Below, piece by piece: positions 10,075-22,458 of a DNA stretch of 64,000 nucleotides. Location of the stretch: the NCBI RefSeq assembly GCF_010093815.1, contig NW_022985551.1:1038186-1102185 (forward strand), written 5' to 3'. Within the stretch, counting starts at the first letter, position 1. Every line of letters begins with the position of its first letter. A program made the position numbers and the translations under genes. Source of the stretch: Pseudovirgaria hyperparasitica. Taxonomy: Eukaryota > Ascomycota > Dothideomycetes > Acrospermales > Acrospermaceae. The notes beneath the pieces are model-generated. The model was not told where the DNA came from. It did no database searches and saw only the letters and a program-made list of their open reading frames with translations.

Positions 10075-12426
10075 ATGACCTCAAGCCCAGGTGTATCCCT
10101 GAAGTGGTCCACGAAGTACGTTGTCGATTCCAGCACCTCCCGAACTGCGAAGCTACCCGGCGATAAGATTCTCCTTCCTCCATCTGCGCTCGAACAGCTG
10201 ATCGCAGCAGCTCCTGTTGTATCTTCTGACGCCGAGATCCGTACGAACACGACCAACTTCGACCCTTCGAATCCCTACGTGTTTGCGGCCGAAAGATATG
10301 CGCGAGCGCCTTACCAAGACCGACAACCACAACTACCACATCCGCTCACTTTCAGGCTTGTCAATCCCGATAGTGGGCGTATAATCTATGCGGGCATACG
10401 GGAGTTCTCGGCGGAGGAGGAGACAGTAGTGTTGAGCAAATATCTTCGCGACCGGTTGGGATACTCGGATCCTGCGCACAATGAGGATTCACAGATGACA
10501 AATGGGTTCAGTGAGGATGGGGATCATACGGCCCACACTGAAACATTAACAGTTTCTGTACAGCAACTTCCGAAAGGAACTTATGTGAAGCTACGACCCC
10601 TTGAGGCAGGATACGATGTCGAGGACTGGAAGGCGCTGCTAGAGCAACATCTCCGATCTAATTTCACTACTTTGACGAACGGTGACGAGTTGGTGGTACC
10701 GGTGCCGAATAGCAGGGGTAAGAGTGAAGAGTTTAGGTTTCTTGTGGATGGGTTTAAGCCGGAGAGCGATGCAATCTGCATAGTTGATACGGACCTGGAG
10801 GTGGATATTGAGGCACTGGACGAAGAGCAGGCTAGAGAGACGTTGAGAAGAATTGCCGCGAAGTTACACAAGGCACCGGGGAGTGCGGATGGTAGTTCGC
10901 CTGGTGGAGAATTACCGTTCATGCAGACGGTCAGTGGGCAAGTCTTGGAAGGAGAGTACGTTGATTATGATCTGAATTCGTGGGATCGCTCCCAGGGCTT
11001 GGAGATCCAGCTCATACCCAATAACGACGACGACGAACTTGATCTTTTCGTCAGCCCGTTTTCGACCAGGCAACGAGCCAGACCGAGAGAAGACGAGCAT
11101 GTTTTTGCAGAGGTTTCCTCAACTTATCCAAAGATCGTCAGCATTCAACCGACGAATGTGGAGCTGGAAAATGCTGAGTCTCTACGCATCAGCGTATTAG
11201 CCTACTCGGCTGGAACGCCAGGTTCTATAAATGAGTCGCTCTCGCCAAAAGCATTCACCCTACGAGCCTCTCCTATTGCTAGCGTCCACGATAGCAATAA
11301 GACAAATAGCGCACAAGAAGAATCACAACACGACCCCAATGATGTTAAATGCGACAACTGCAATCGCTATGTCCCCAAGACTTCTCTCTTCCTCCACCAG
11401 AACTTCTGTCTCCGCAACAACATCCTCTGCCCGCGCGGCTGCGCTCAAGTCTTCCAAAAGCGCTCCCCCGAATACGCCGCTCACTGGCACTGCCCGCACG
11501 ACTCCAGCTTCGGCAATACCCCCCTAAGCAAATCAAAGCACGACGCCCTCTACCACACCCCAACAACCTGCCCCTCCTGCTCCCTCCCCTTCACCACCCT
11601 CCCCGAACTCGCACACCACCGCGTCACAGAGTGCCCGGGCAAGCTCATCCTCTGCCAATTCTGCCACCTCGAAGTCCCACAAGAAGGCGACCCCACCCAG
11701 CCCCCAGACGCTGAAGTCCTCATCTCCGGCCTCACCCCGCACGAAGTCGCCGACGGCGCCCGCACAACGGAATGCCATCTCTGCAACAAGATTGTGCGCC
11801 TGCGCGACATGGCCACTCACATGCGCCACCACGACTTCGAGCGTTCGGCCCGGCCCGTGCCGCGGCTCTGCCGCAATCTGCTCTGCGGCCGCACGCTGGA
11901 CGGGGTCAACAAAGCCGGCGACACGCGTGCCGGCACGCGCCAGGGCCAAGGCCCGGGTAATGATATGGGCCTATGCAGTATTTGCTATAGCCCGCTGTAC
12001 GCGGGACTGCATGATCCCGAGGGCAAGGCGCTCAGACGACGGGTCGAGAGGCGCTATCTCGGCCAGCTCATGACCGGGTGTGGGAAGGCCTGGTGCGCGA
12101 ACCAGATGTGTCGGACGGGCAGGAAGACGGCGACTGGGGTGGATAAGGCGGTCAGTATGAAGGACGGCGTCCCGCTCGTGAGGCCGTATCTGGAGGGCCT
12201 CCTGGTAGGCGCGGGGGAGTGGAGCACGCCGCTGCATTTCTGCGTTGATGAGGGCAGTCAGAAGAGGAGGGTGATGGCGGAGATGATTGCGGCTGAGCCG
12301 GGTGTGGATGCGAAGGCGGGCTATGCGGAGGAGTGGTGTGTTGCTGCGCTTGAGGCGGAGATGGGCAGTATAGATGGCGCGAGGACGTGGTTGAAGAATT
12401 GGGCGCCGAGGAGGGGCGAGCGGTGA
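10075..12426 (+). CDS. Ufd1-domain protein with C-terminal zinc fingers
   Basis: This is an intronless gene of 783 residues. The N-terminal half carries the Ufd1 double-psi beta-barrel fold: LPPSALEQLIAAAP (residues ~35-50), PHPLTFRLVNPDSGRIIYAGIREFSA (~85-120) and VSVQQLPKGTYVKLRPLE (~160-180), as in the ubiquitin-recognition subunit of the Cdc48-Npl4-Ufd1 complex. From residue ~426 to ~680 there are many paired Cys/His ligands (CDNC..H..FC, CPRGC...HW.C, CPSC...H...C, CQFC, CHLC...HM.HH, then CRNLLC and CSICY), giving TRAF/XIAF1-like zinc fingers. Canonical Ufd1 is only about 350-400 residues, so this is the long fungal paralogue type, which probably also acts in ubiquitin-dependent quality control. 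Codons in the last ~900 bp are markedly more GC-rich than at the 5' end. Function beyond ubiquitin/Cdc48 association is inference. Confidence 0.85.
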   Translation: MTSSPGVSLKWSTKYVVDSSTSRTAKLPGDKILLPPSALEQLIAAAPVVSSDAEIRTNTTNFDPSNPYVFAAERYARAPYQDRQPQLPHPLTFRLVNPDSGRIIYAGIREFSAEEETVVLSKYLRDRLGYSDPAHNEDSQMTNGFSEDGDHTAHTETLTVSVQQLPKGTYVKLRPLEAGYDVEDWKALLEQHLRSNFTTLTNGDELVVPVPNSRGKSEEFRFLVDGFKPESDAICIVDTDLEVDIEALDEEQARETLRRIAAKLHKAPGSADGSSPGGELPFMQTVSGQVLEGEYVDYDLNSWDRSQGLEIQLIPNNDDDELDLFVSPFSTRQRARPREDEHVFAEVSSTYPKIVSIQPTNVELENAESLRISVLAYSAGTPGSINESLSPKAFTLRASPIASVHDSNKTNSAQEESQHDPNDVKCDNCNRYVPKTSLFLHQNFCLRNNILCPRGCAQVFQKRSPEYAAHWHCPHDSSFGNTPLSKSKHDALYHTPTTCPSCSLPFTTLPELAHHRVTECPGKLILCQFCHLEVPQEGDPTQPPDAEVLISGLTPHEVADGARTTECHLCNKIVRLRDMATHMRHHDFERSARPVPRLCRNLLCGRTLDGVNKAGDTRAGTRQGQGPGNDMGLCSICYSPLYAGLHDPEGKALRRRVERRYLGQLMTGCGKAWCANQMCRTGRKTATGVDKAVSMKDGVPLVRPYLEGLLVGAGEWSTPLHFCVDEGSQKRRVMAEMIAAEPGVDAKAGYAEEWCVAALEAEMGSIDGARTWLKNWAPRRGER

Positions 12427-12975
12427 TTTATTCTCGGGTGTGAGGGCGGTGGAGGGGAGGGGACGGCGTTGTTGACGGAGCTGGTGTGGTGGTGCATATA
12501 TGGCTCGAACGACTCGATCTTGTTCTATACATCCTATTTGAGGAGCATATACATAAGGCAGGATTACTATAAATTACGAGCATTCAGAGAAGCATACCCT
12601 CTATCTCCTAGTTTATCACGTAGCACTTTCCATCCATACACGCCGTAGCTCGATTAGGATATCTAGTACGCAATGATATGGACACTACTTATCCATTGAT
12701 GCTTTTTGAGGTCTAGGCCAGCTTTTTTCTGGCTCATGCTACATGTTCTGGAGGCTACCTAGTGACGAGTAAATGCATTCATCTTGACGGTCTTCTACAT
12801 TGGCTACAGGAAACGCCTTATGCAAAGTAAGTAATTCAAAATGGGATGGTGTATTACTACTATGTCATACCGTGTAATATCAACATACGGCCTAAAGCAA
12901 ACTTTCAAATTATAATAATAGGAAGGTCTTATGAGAGTATAAAGAGAAATAGGACAGTGTCAAGTGAGACCACTT
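12427..12975. other. convergent intergenic region
   Basis: About 550 bp lie between two convergent 3' ends. The stretch is moderately AT-rich after 12490. No gene or structured element stands out, and it probably serves as 3' UTR and polyadenylation sequence for both genes. Confidence 0.4.
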
Positions 12976-15222
12976 TCAAGAGGCCTTGAGTTCGGACACA
13001 GTGGCTGGAATGCCGGCAAGACCACTAACGCTTCTTCGAGAAGCACTGGAGTTGGACATTTGCCGCTGTAAAGACGACGTGGAGAATTCTGATACTGGTG
13101 GCGATGAGGGTGGACTGGGTGGGTGATGGTTCTGGGGCGGTGGCACGAATGAAACCCGAAAGCTCGTCTCTTGGGTCGATTTCGACTCCCGAAGCCTCTG
13201 TCTCGATCGGATTGCTTCGAGTTCCTCGCGTATATCTGATGCCAGCGGCCGTTTTCCGGGATCCTTTGTCAAGATTGCGAGAATGAGATCCTTGCATTCT
13301 ACAACCCATTGTTGCCTCGGTGCCTCACATCTTGTGGGTAGAAGATTCAACCACTTCACAATTGAAGGCTTGATCTCACCGTAGTTCGACGGGCTTCTGC
13401 TGTGGAACGAGGGCCCTTCTGTGTCGTCACCTCTCGCGACTTGGCGAAGTTCTTCGATGAGTGCTGGGTCGACGGCGAAAGTGACGACCTCGATAAGGAT
13501 ACAGCCGAGTGACCATATGTCTGCCCTACGAGCATGGATTGGATTCTGCCCTTGGGCGCCCAGCCGATCCAGTTCGGGTGCGGTAAAGGTACCTTTCCCG
13601 CGTTTGGGTGAAGTCTTGCGTCCAGGAATTTGAGTCTGGACAGATAGTGCAGTCCCCGAGTCTAAATATAGCGCTCTGTCGTGCTGGTCTGGGTGACTCA
13701 TATGTGTTGCCCTCCTAGGCGATCCGGAGTGCGCAGATACGGGCGAGGGAGTCCTGCTCATTGGACGTCTGAGAGAGTCTGGTTGGCCTTGAAGGTCCTC
13801 ATTGAGTCTCTCATATGACAGTACACTGGATCCCGCCTTTGGACTGTCCCGTTTCGGCTTGATACGAGAAATTCCGAAGTCTGTGATTTTCCACTTGCCC
13901 ACAGGGTAGCGGTGAGTAGGCGTAGGTTCATCGGGGACGAATACGAGGATATTCTCAGGCGTCAAATCGTTATGTGAGCGACTTAGCATCGCACTATCAT
14001 AAAGCCCATTGTGTAGAAAGTCGAGTGCATCGGCGATGCTTTTGCATTGGTCGATGAGGTCCATCGATCCATAGAGATGAGAGTTGTTCCGTCCAAAAGG
14101 CGAACAGCCTCGACGCGTTGTCCTAGAGTCAGCTGGGCTCTTCGAAAGAAAATAATTCAGATCGAAATCAGCCAGATCGTACAATATTCTGTACCATTTC
14201 GTATGGACAGGATGATCCTCTACAAGGATGGCAAAATTGACCAAAATGTGGTCATGCTTGCTCAAGCTTCGTCGAAGCTTTTTGAGGTTCTGAATCTCTT
14301 CGTAAAGAACGTCTTTGGCCATAATGTTCTTACACGCCACGGCGTACGGCTACGAAAATAGTCAATAAGAATCTGAAAAGAAGTAGAAAGGTTATAGGAG
14401 ACCACTAACCTTTCTGGTGAAAGTAACAAGTGTTCCATCACTGTACTTCAAATGTCCAGCAGCGATCACCTCCTTCGTGACCGAGGCGGTAGCTCCCTCG
14501 CCGATTTTTTCACTGGCTTGGGTGAAAGGTAACGGGCTGCAAAACCCTTGACCAAGATGGATCTCCTCATGAAACCGCGTTATGACCAAAGGACAAAATG
14601 CCCACTGGAACTTGTAAAATGGAACTGCATGTGCTCTGAGGAAATGAGGTTGGTTTAAAGCCTCTTTGTTAAATGGCAAATACTCATCCGACCGCTGCAT
14701 GTTCTCGTTAAAGACTCGCGGTAGGCTGTCCCAATCTGAGTATTTGCAGAGGGTAAGTATCATCAAAATCTTCAGGTACGGGGTGATATAATTGACGGAA
14801 GCACAGAAATGAATATACCATCTTTGACCTGCGTAGAAATGCTTGTGCTTTCGCCAGAAGGATTGGACCTCGCTATCGGGAAATATTTCTCCCCTATCAA
14901 ACCTTTCGTTTAGTTCGTCGTGGATGTCCTGATACTTTTCAGCCCATCTGACCGGGTCTATCTGAGGTACAGGACTGTAAGGCTCCGGATTGGTCTGCTG
15001 GGCTGGTAGGTCACTTTTATGCGCTGTGACTAATGTCGTTGGTGTCGCCGGTTGTGGTGTCGCATCTACTTGCGATATGAATGTGTTCCGATTCTCATAG
15101 CGATTACTGTTAGAGGTGGTAGGCTGCGCCGTGAGAATCAACTCGTGTTTGCGCCTGGTATCTTGTCGCGCTCTGATTCTCCGCTTCCACCACCGCTGAA
15201 CAGATATGGGGAAGGATTTCAT
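12976..15222 (-). CDS. protein kinase domain protein (fungal-specific type)
   Basis: Two exons, 14410-15222 and 12976-14349, are separated by a 60-bp intron (14350-14409; donor GTTAGT, acceptor TCGTAG), giving 728 residues. The ~240-residue N-terminal part has no recognised domain. The kinase domain follows: a glycine loop IGEGATASVTKEVI, the ATP-binding Lys in PYAVACKNI right after the intron, a catalytic loop SHNDLTPENILVF with HND in place of HRD, DFG in ITDFGISRI, and TFTAPEL then RADIWSLGCILIEVV. All catalytic residues are therefore present, although Asn replaces the usual Arg before the catalytic Asp. A ~70-residue Ser/Pro-rich insert (about 13640-13850) separates DFG from APE. The C-terminal tail is Ser/Pro-rich. 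Such kinases are numerous in Pezizomycotina and their substrates are unknown. Confidence 0.85.
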
Positions 15223-16869
15223 GTCGTGGAGCTCCGTTCATTCGGGGAGATGATAGACTCGTCTGCAGTCTGCGACTGAAAATTCACTAGAAAGGTCATG
15301 AACTTTGCACGATATGCAAAACTTATGTAGCATGTGTGAGTACAGAGAAGTAGTAAGTTGCCACAAGGCTGTGCTGTAGGCTTATATCAACCTCCTCGAA
15401 GCCCCAAGGCGTGTCACAGGAAGCGCACATTTCCAGGTAACTGTGACCGGTCAGAGGCTTATCAATGATTTCACTTCGACGCTTGTGCTTGCAGGGGAGG
15501 GGGGGTACGCAGGATCTCAGCCTGCTTACTTTTGGTGCAATGCCAAACCAATATCACCATGTTATAACGTCTGGTAGCGCAATATATATCTACGAAGAAG
15601 ACCTTCAGGCTTTTTTTCAAGTACTTCCGAGCCTAGGGGCACGAAGCGCTTTCATATTGTTGTAGGTACGTGCCAGCGAGGGTATATTTTGTACTGACAT
15701 TGTCAGATGAGACGCGACTGTTGGATTTTCTGCGCCCGAGAGGAAATCCAACATGTTGTCTTGCATATGCAAACCCGTTTACATTTTGGACCTAGGAGGC
15801 ATTTGAGTGAGTGTCCGACTCGTGATGGAGTTGAGAAACTGAACGTATAGCGAAATTTCAAAGAGAGCTCCAGCTACTGGCTAGTATGTTGACTGAGCGC
15901 ATCCTCAGAGTCGAGACTTGTGCAGCTGGCTGAGTTGGACTTGATGGCCTGGTAACAGAGTATGGGGTCGAGTGGTTCACGGAAAGTGGTAGAGCCAATC
16001 AAATGAAATCTTTCGAAGCAGCGTGTCCTAAGCTCGTGGAATGCTTATATACCCCCCTTTTTTCCAATTAGATAGTAATTGCAGCAGCCTGCTGGGGGCG
16101 GTTTGCCACCAATGTACGATAAGCTACAGCCAGAAAGAAGCAACCCACAAAAGATCGTGCTAGACGCAGCGAGCTCTCTGACCGCTAAACAGGCTGCGAG
16201 GTGATACCGATGACCAGGATTTGACGGCCACGTTGTAATGATATTGAAGATTTCTCCTGGACCTGGACACACTCTTCAGTTACAGAACAGCATTCTCAGT
16301 TATGACAGTGACGCAAGCGCAAATCGACGTGCCAAGACAACCCTTCAACATTGAAAGCAATGTCCTCTTTCAATAACTCGAGGCTGATACAGGGAAAGTG
16401 TTCGAATCATCAGGAGCACTTCACATATCCGTGTTGTACATCAAAGGTCAGTTAGTCGGTGCTCACTCGATCAACATGCTGACGTTGTGAAATGCATAGA
16501 TAGTGGCGAACACAGCCATAGTTGCATAGTGGACGAGGTTCCAGAGGACGTAATTCAGCAACTTCGTGAAGTGGGTAGCTATGTCCTCCAAACTATGTAT
16601 GTACGCAGGCTAAGAGGCGTACCACTGAGCTGGCTCTGCAGCTCGGTTTTCTAAAAGTTCTCACAGAGTCGCATACAATGCACAAAGAGCACAATGATCG
16701 CTATGCTCAATGAGAGTTCGATATTCTTTCGACGTTCCTTGAAGTTCTGTTATGATTTGAGAATCGTCTACGGGTCTTCGGAAGCTCATCAAGCACTGTG
16801 CACTGGCATCAAGAAAATAGCAGCGCCTTCGGTTTGTGGGAAATCCGGGTAGGTTGTTATGAATGCTGA
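15223..16869. other. intergenic, possibly with decayed 5' part of the CorA-like gene
   Basis: No intact gene is seen in this 1.65 kb. Short coding-like fragments occur on the plus strand at about 16361-16450 and 16500-16652 and could be remnants of the CorA-like gene that follows, but no family motif in them allows assignment. A G-run lies at 15484-15496. Confidence 0.35.
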
Positions 16870-17815
16870 ATAATGTATAGATAATAGCTACCAATTCGTG
16901 TATGTAGAACGTAGCGGAGACAGACGGGAGTATTCCACAGCCATCGGAGCGGAAAAGACTCGTTCCTAATGCTTCATCCTCGAAATGCACCGGCAGCTCA
17001 CAAATGGCTCGAAAGATACTGTGCAGATACTGCAAGCAGCCGCGCTCTTCAGTCGCCTCCTATGAACGTTCATCGAGTCCTGCTATCTTCATTTTTGCAT
17101 CTGTGGCGAGATCAGATTGAAGCCTTCAGTTTTGGTATAGCAACAACGGTAATACTCGCTCTGCTTTGCAGTGATAATCACTCAATGTCGATGTAGACAC
17201 TTTCGAGGCCGAGCACCTCCAGGATATGCGGCGTTTGGAAGATAAAATCGGCTGCAGAACGATGAAATGCTTGAAAAGTACCAGGACTCTCATTGCCACG
17301 CTTTTAACTATATGCGATGGACTTCATAGTCGGAATACAAATTTTTTCAAGATGACGTCGAGAGCGAAATGGAGGTTGGGCAACCTCAGCCAATAGGTGG
17401 AGGAGGACATCAGCTCTGCAGAGATCCTGGAAAGGAGAGTGCAAGCGACCTTTGGGCTGGTGAATGACCAAAGGGACGTGTAGGATCAATCGTCCAACTG
17501 ACTATGTCTTGTGTCCAGCTCGCAGACCTCCTCGATCATCGAAGTCAGGTAGCATCGTCTGACATGAACAAGTCCATGTACAGTCTCACGCGCAAAAGTG
17601 TTGATGATAGCGCTACGGTGCGTGTGATTACGGTATTCACGCTGATCTATCTTCCAGCTTCATTCATAGCAACGGTGCTTGAGACGAATCTCTTCAAATT
17701 CCAGGATGATAGTGAAGCACTTCGGATCCCTCCCCAACTCTGGATTTACGTTGCGGTGGCGTTGCCGTTGACATTTCTGACTGTGGGGCTGGTGGGTTTT
17801 CAAGACGAGGCATGA
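16870..17815 (+). pseudogene. decayed CorA-like Mg2+ transporter family gene
   Basis: Fragments match the large fungal CorA-like family in the correct order on the plus strand. First comes an SYQFVYVERSG segment (16890-16920), then after a frame change RRQTGVFHSH.. and SPPMNVHRVLLSSFLHLWRD (16915-17134). A candidate intron (17135-17196) leads to DTFEAEHLQDMRRLEDKIG, and then come a TAG stop in frame near 17393 and SAEILERRVQATFGLVNDQRD. After a candidate 41-bp intron (17478-17518) the membrane part begins: DSATVRVITVFTLIYLPASF, ETNLF in place of the family GTNFF-like motif, and a second TM helix (LWIYVAVALPLTFLTVGLVG). It then stops after eight more residues at TGA 17813-17815. At least one frameshift and one internal stop argue for a pseudogene, although an undetected intron could remove one lesion. 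The 5' end is not resolved. Confidence 0.6.
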
Positions 17816-18321
17816 CAACAAAGGTCAAGACGAGGAGACAATTCAGCGGCATCTTTCATGTGCATAGATTGATTTAGGTGTGTAGGCCGCTATTTTGGGG
17901 ATAATAGGCCTGGGTCAGCGATAATGAGACAACCTATCAAACCTTCGTGTAAGCGTGTATTGGCTGAATACTTTTTAGATTTGGTGATGACCGAGACGCG
18001 GCAGCACGCTGAGGATAGTGCTACGATATGGTGACTGACTATCGGACAACTACTAATAGGTAGAGGCTTTGATTGTCCGGAATGGAAAGAGATGCTGGGT
18101 GCATTACCTAGAAAATCGTTGGGATCAGTGCATTTGGTCCGTGCAATCATCGGAGACCCTTGATGTTGAGGGCGATCTTTACTGGTTATGGCGAACCGGT
18201 GGTGGCATCCGTCATCGAGGGTCCGATAATTGCCCCTCAGTTTGCGTCTACAAATAAATTTGATTTCCATCGAGGACAACACAGACCTTTGCTATCACTT
18301 CACGATTTACACACAACCATA
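17816..18321. other. intergenic, phosphoglucomutase promoter
   Basis: This stretch lies between the CorA-like remnant and the phosphoglucomutase ATG. No ORF with coding character or RNA gene is seen. Confidence 0.4.
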
Positions 18322-20183
<1,862 letters not shown>

Positions 20184-21408
20184 AGGTTACGTCTAGAATC
20201 GTGTTCTCGAGTGCTAGCGTGTTTCTACCGTTTTTGCACTTTAGCGGGGACAAAGGCTGATAGACATCTTATGATATTACGATATGTAATTAGTCCTTTA
20301 CAAAAACTATAATAGGAAGAAATATTCCCTTCGTTCTTCGATACGTTCGTAGGGTTGAATAATGCCTACAAACCCCTATATCAATTGATCCCTTATGGGC
20401 CATAAAAGTTCATAAAGAAAGACTTATATACACATTTATTTTTATTACTATATCCTGTAATATAGTCACGTCGTACATGTTGTCCACCGTATATACTTTT
20501 AATTGACGCTATCTGTATATCAACGTACCATAAATCTGAGCCAAGCCTTGTCAGGCTCAAAAGTTTACACTTCACGCTTTGATATGTAGATAATGCGGCA
20601 AAAATTGAGTAATTGGTTTGACTTCGACTAGTGCGTGCCTAAGACAGACTTAAATGTCACGAGTTTGATCTTTCAAACAGTATCGGTGAGAGGCTCAATG
20701 CCAAGGCTCATGCAGAAAGTTTCAGATCCCGGATGTCCTACACCCGCGAGCAACACGCCCCCACCAAAGACTTGATAGACCTCTGCAACATTCTACCACG
20801 TGTCACAGATTCAAGATATCAGCCAAGTGGAACGCTCATGTGACGGCCCCTGTTAGGCCGTCATGACCTTGCCATGTGGATGAGGCCTTGCAACGTCATG
20901 TAAGTGCTCCGTGCACTACTGATCCGATCTGTGAGTTGCGACGGCTTGGATAATCGCCACGATATCAACCACAACTTCTCTGTCATCGGCATTCCTCTTC
21001 CAGCGCCTAATTGATCACAGACAGTGGGACTTCTGCTTGGCATTAAAGCAACCTCGAACTGTGACACTTAGAGCCCCAGATCCAAAGCCCAACTGCTTCT
21101 ATGAACGAAACTCCAATGTCAGTAATACCCTATTATTGGTCATTGTACGGTGCACATCAATTGTTGCTACCAGGATACAGGTCGATCCTTAGACGCTTTG
21201 GCATCAGTCAATTCTGTATATAAAGTTCATCATCGCCAGGATAAAATGTAGAACTCACCTTCATTTGCATCTTCTACAGATCTCTACAGTGCTGAGCACT
21301 CTTTCTTTCGCATACATTCTTTGATTCACCAGAGCTGTGCTCATTTCACTCACTCGATTTACTCTGTCCCATCATTACAAGATCCTCAATCTACATATAA
21401 CTATCACT
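20184..21408. other. intergenic, promoter of the repeat protein
   Basis: About 1.2 kb has no gene. The part 20270-20640 is AT-rich. The last 200 bp contain a TATA box and a CT-rich leader ahead of the secreted repeat-protein gene. Confidence 0.45.
21217..21224 (+). promoter_or_regulatory. TATA box (TATATAAA)
   Basis: A consensus TATATAAA lies 185 bp upstream of the ATG of the secreted repeat protein, followed by a pyrimidine-rich leader (about 21290-21380). A consensus TATA is consistent with a strongly regulated or highly expressed gene. This is an inference from position. Confidence 0.5.
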
Positions 21409-22458
21409 ATGAAGATCACATACGTTCTTGCCACTATCATCCTGGCGGTCTCTGCACTGCCAACCAACCCAGCCCCAGCCCCAGCTGATGTCAATGTCAA
21501 AGCACCCGCCCCAGGAGAAGCACGTCCCAACTCTGACGCCCCTAAAGTCGTCAATGACCCAGTGGAAGCCAAGATGGCGGAGATGAAGGCCGAAGATGCC
21601 AAAGTCGAAACGAAGCCAGAGAAAGATGTGGCGGACAAGGGCGCCGAAGCTGAGGCTGAAGCCAAGATGGCGGAGATGAAGGCCGAAGATGCCAAAGTCG
21701 AAACGAAGCCAGAGAAAGATGTGGCGGACAAGGGCGCCGAAGCTGAGGCTGAAGCCAAGATGGCGGAGATGAAGGCCGAAGATGCCAAAGTCGAAACGAA
21801 GCCAGAGAAAGATGTGGCGGACAAGGGCGCCGAAGCTGAGGCTGAAGCCAAGATGGCGGAGATGAAGGCCGAAGATGCCAAAGTCGAAACGAAGCCCGAG
21901 AAAGATGTAGCGGACAAGGGCGCCGAAGCTGAGGCTAAGATGGAGGCCAAGATGGAGGAAAAGATGGAGGCCGAGATGCCGAAGCCAGCACCACCGGCGG
22001 AGAAGGGAGAGGAAGAAAAAGCTGTTGCGGACCCTGCTGCGACTGAGCAGGCTGATAAGAAGGCTGACCAGATGACCGCTGAGGATGCTGCCGAGAATGG
22101 TGACGCGAAGGAGGAGAAGAACGTTGACAACCCGGCTGCCACCCCGCCAGCAGCCAACGAGACAGTTGTTCAACCACCGGCGGCCGGAAACGCCACGATC
22201 ATGTGCGCCCCCGGTGCTGGAAATGCCACTGGGGCAGCCAATTCCACTGGTGCCGCCAATGCGACCGCCCCTGCACCCGTAGCCCCGAACGCGACAGCAC
22301 AAGCTCCTCCTGCGGAAGCAGAGGAAACAGAAGTCGCCAAAGAGGGGCAACAGAAGGGTGGCATGACGAAGTTGGTCAAAAAATTGTTCGGTAGGGATAG
22401 CAAGCCAAAGGAGGTCCGAAACTTCCATTTCGAGGCGCGTGAATACGCTCTTTTGTAA
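21409..22458 (+). CDS. secreted, repeat-containing, low-complexity protein
   Basis: This is a single-exon gene of 349 residues. I chose the ATG at 21409 because it opens directly with a signal peptide (MKITYVLATIILAVSA, then LPTNPAPAPA). An upstream in-frame ATG at 21337 would bury the signal in a longer N-terminus. Residues 54-177 are four tandem copies of a 31-residue unit (93 bp each) that begins AKMAEMKAEDAKVETKPEKD and is rich in Ala, Glu and Lys. An Ala/Glu/Lys/Pro-rich stretch follows, then a region with six N-x-S/T sequons interleaved with Ala/Pro/Gly. The C-terminal ~40 residues are basic (KLVKKLFGRD) and have no GPI-type hydrophobic tail. There is one Cys (in IMCAPGAG). It is likely extracellular or cell-wall associated and disordered or helical. 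I recognise no family. Confidence 0.8.
   Translation: MKITYVLATIILAVSALPTNPAPAPADVNVKAPAPGEARPNSDAPKVVNDPVEAKMAEMKAEDAKVETKPEKDVADKGAEAEAEAKMAEMKAEDAKVETKPEKDVADKGAEAEAEAKMAEMKAEDAKVETKPEKDVADKGAEAEAEAKMAEMKAEDAKVETKPEKDVADKGAEAEAKMEAKMEEKMEAEMPKPAPPAEKGEEEKAVADPAATEQADKKADQMTAEDAAENGDAKEEKNVDNPAATPPAANETVVQPPAAGNATIMCAPGAGNATGAANSTGAANATAPAPVAPNATAQAPPAEAEETEVAKEGQQKGGMTKLVKKLFGRDSKPKEVRNFHFEAREYALL
21568..21939 (+). repeat. four tandem 93-bp in-frame repeats
   Basis: Copies start at 21568, 21661, 21754 and 21847. The first three appear identical and the fourth differs by a few third-position changes (for example ccc for cca and gta for gtg). The unit length is a multiple of three, so copy-number change keeps the reading frame. 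Confidence 0.9.

Noticed and set aside
16661-17035. 124-codon minus-strand open frame opposite the CorA-like remnant
   Set aside because: The plus strand carries family-matching segments here, so the minus frame is a shadow.
21337-21408. Upstream ATG for the repeat protein
   Set aside because: Starting there would put 24 residues before the signal peptide; the ATG at 21409 opens directly with it.
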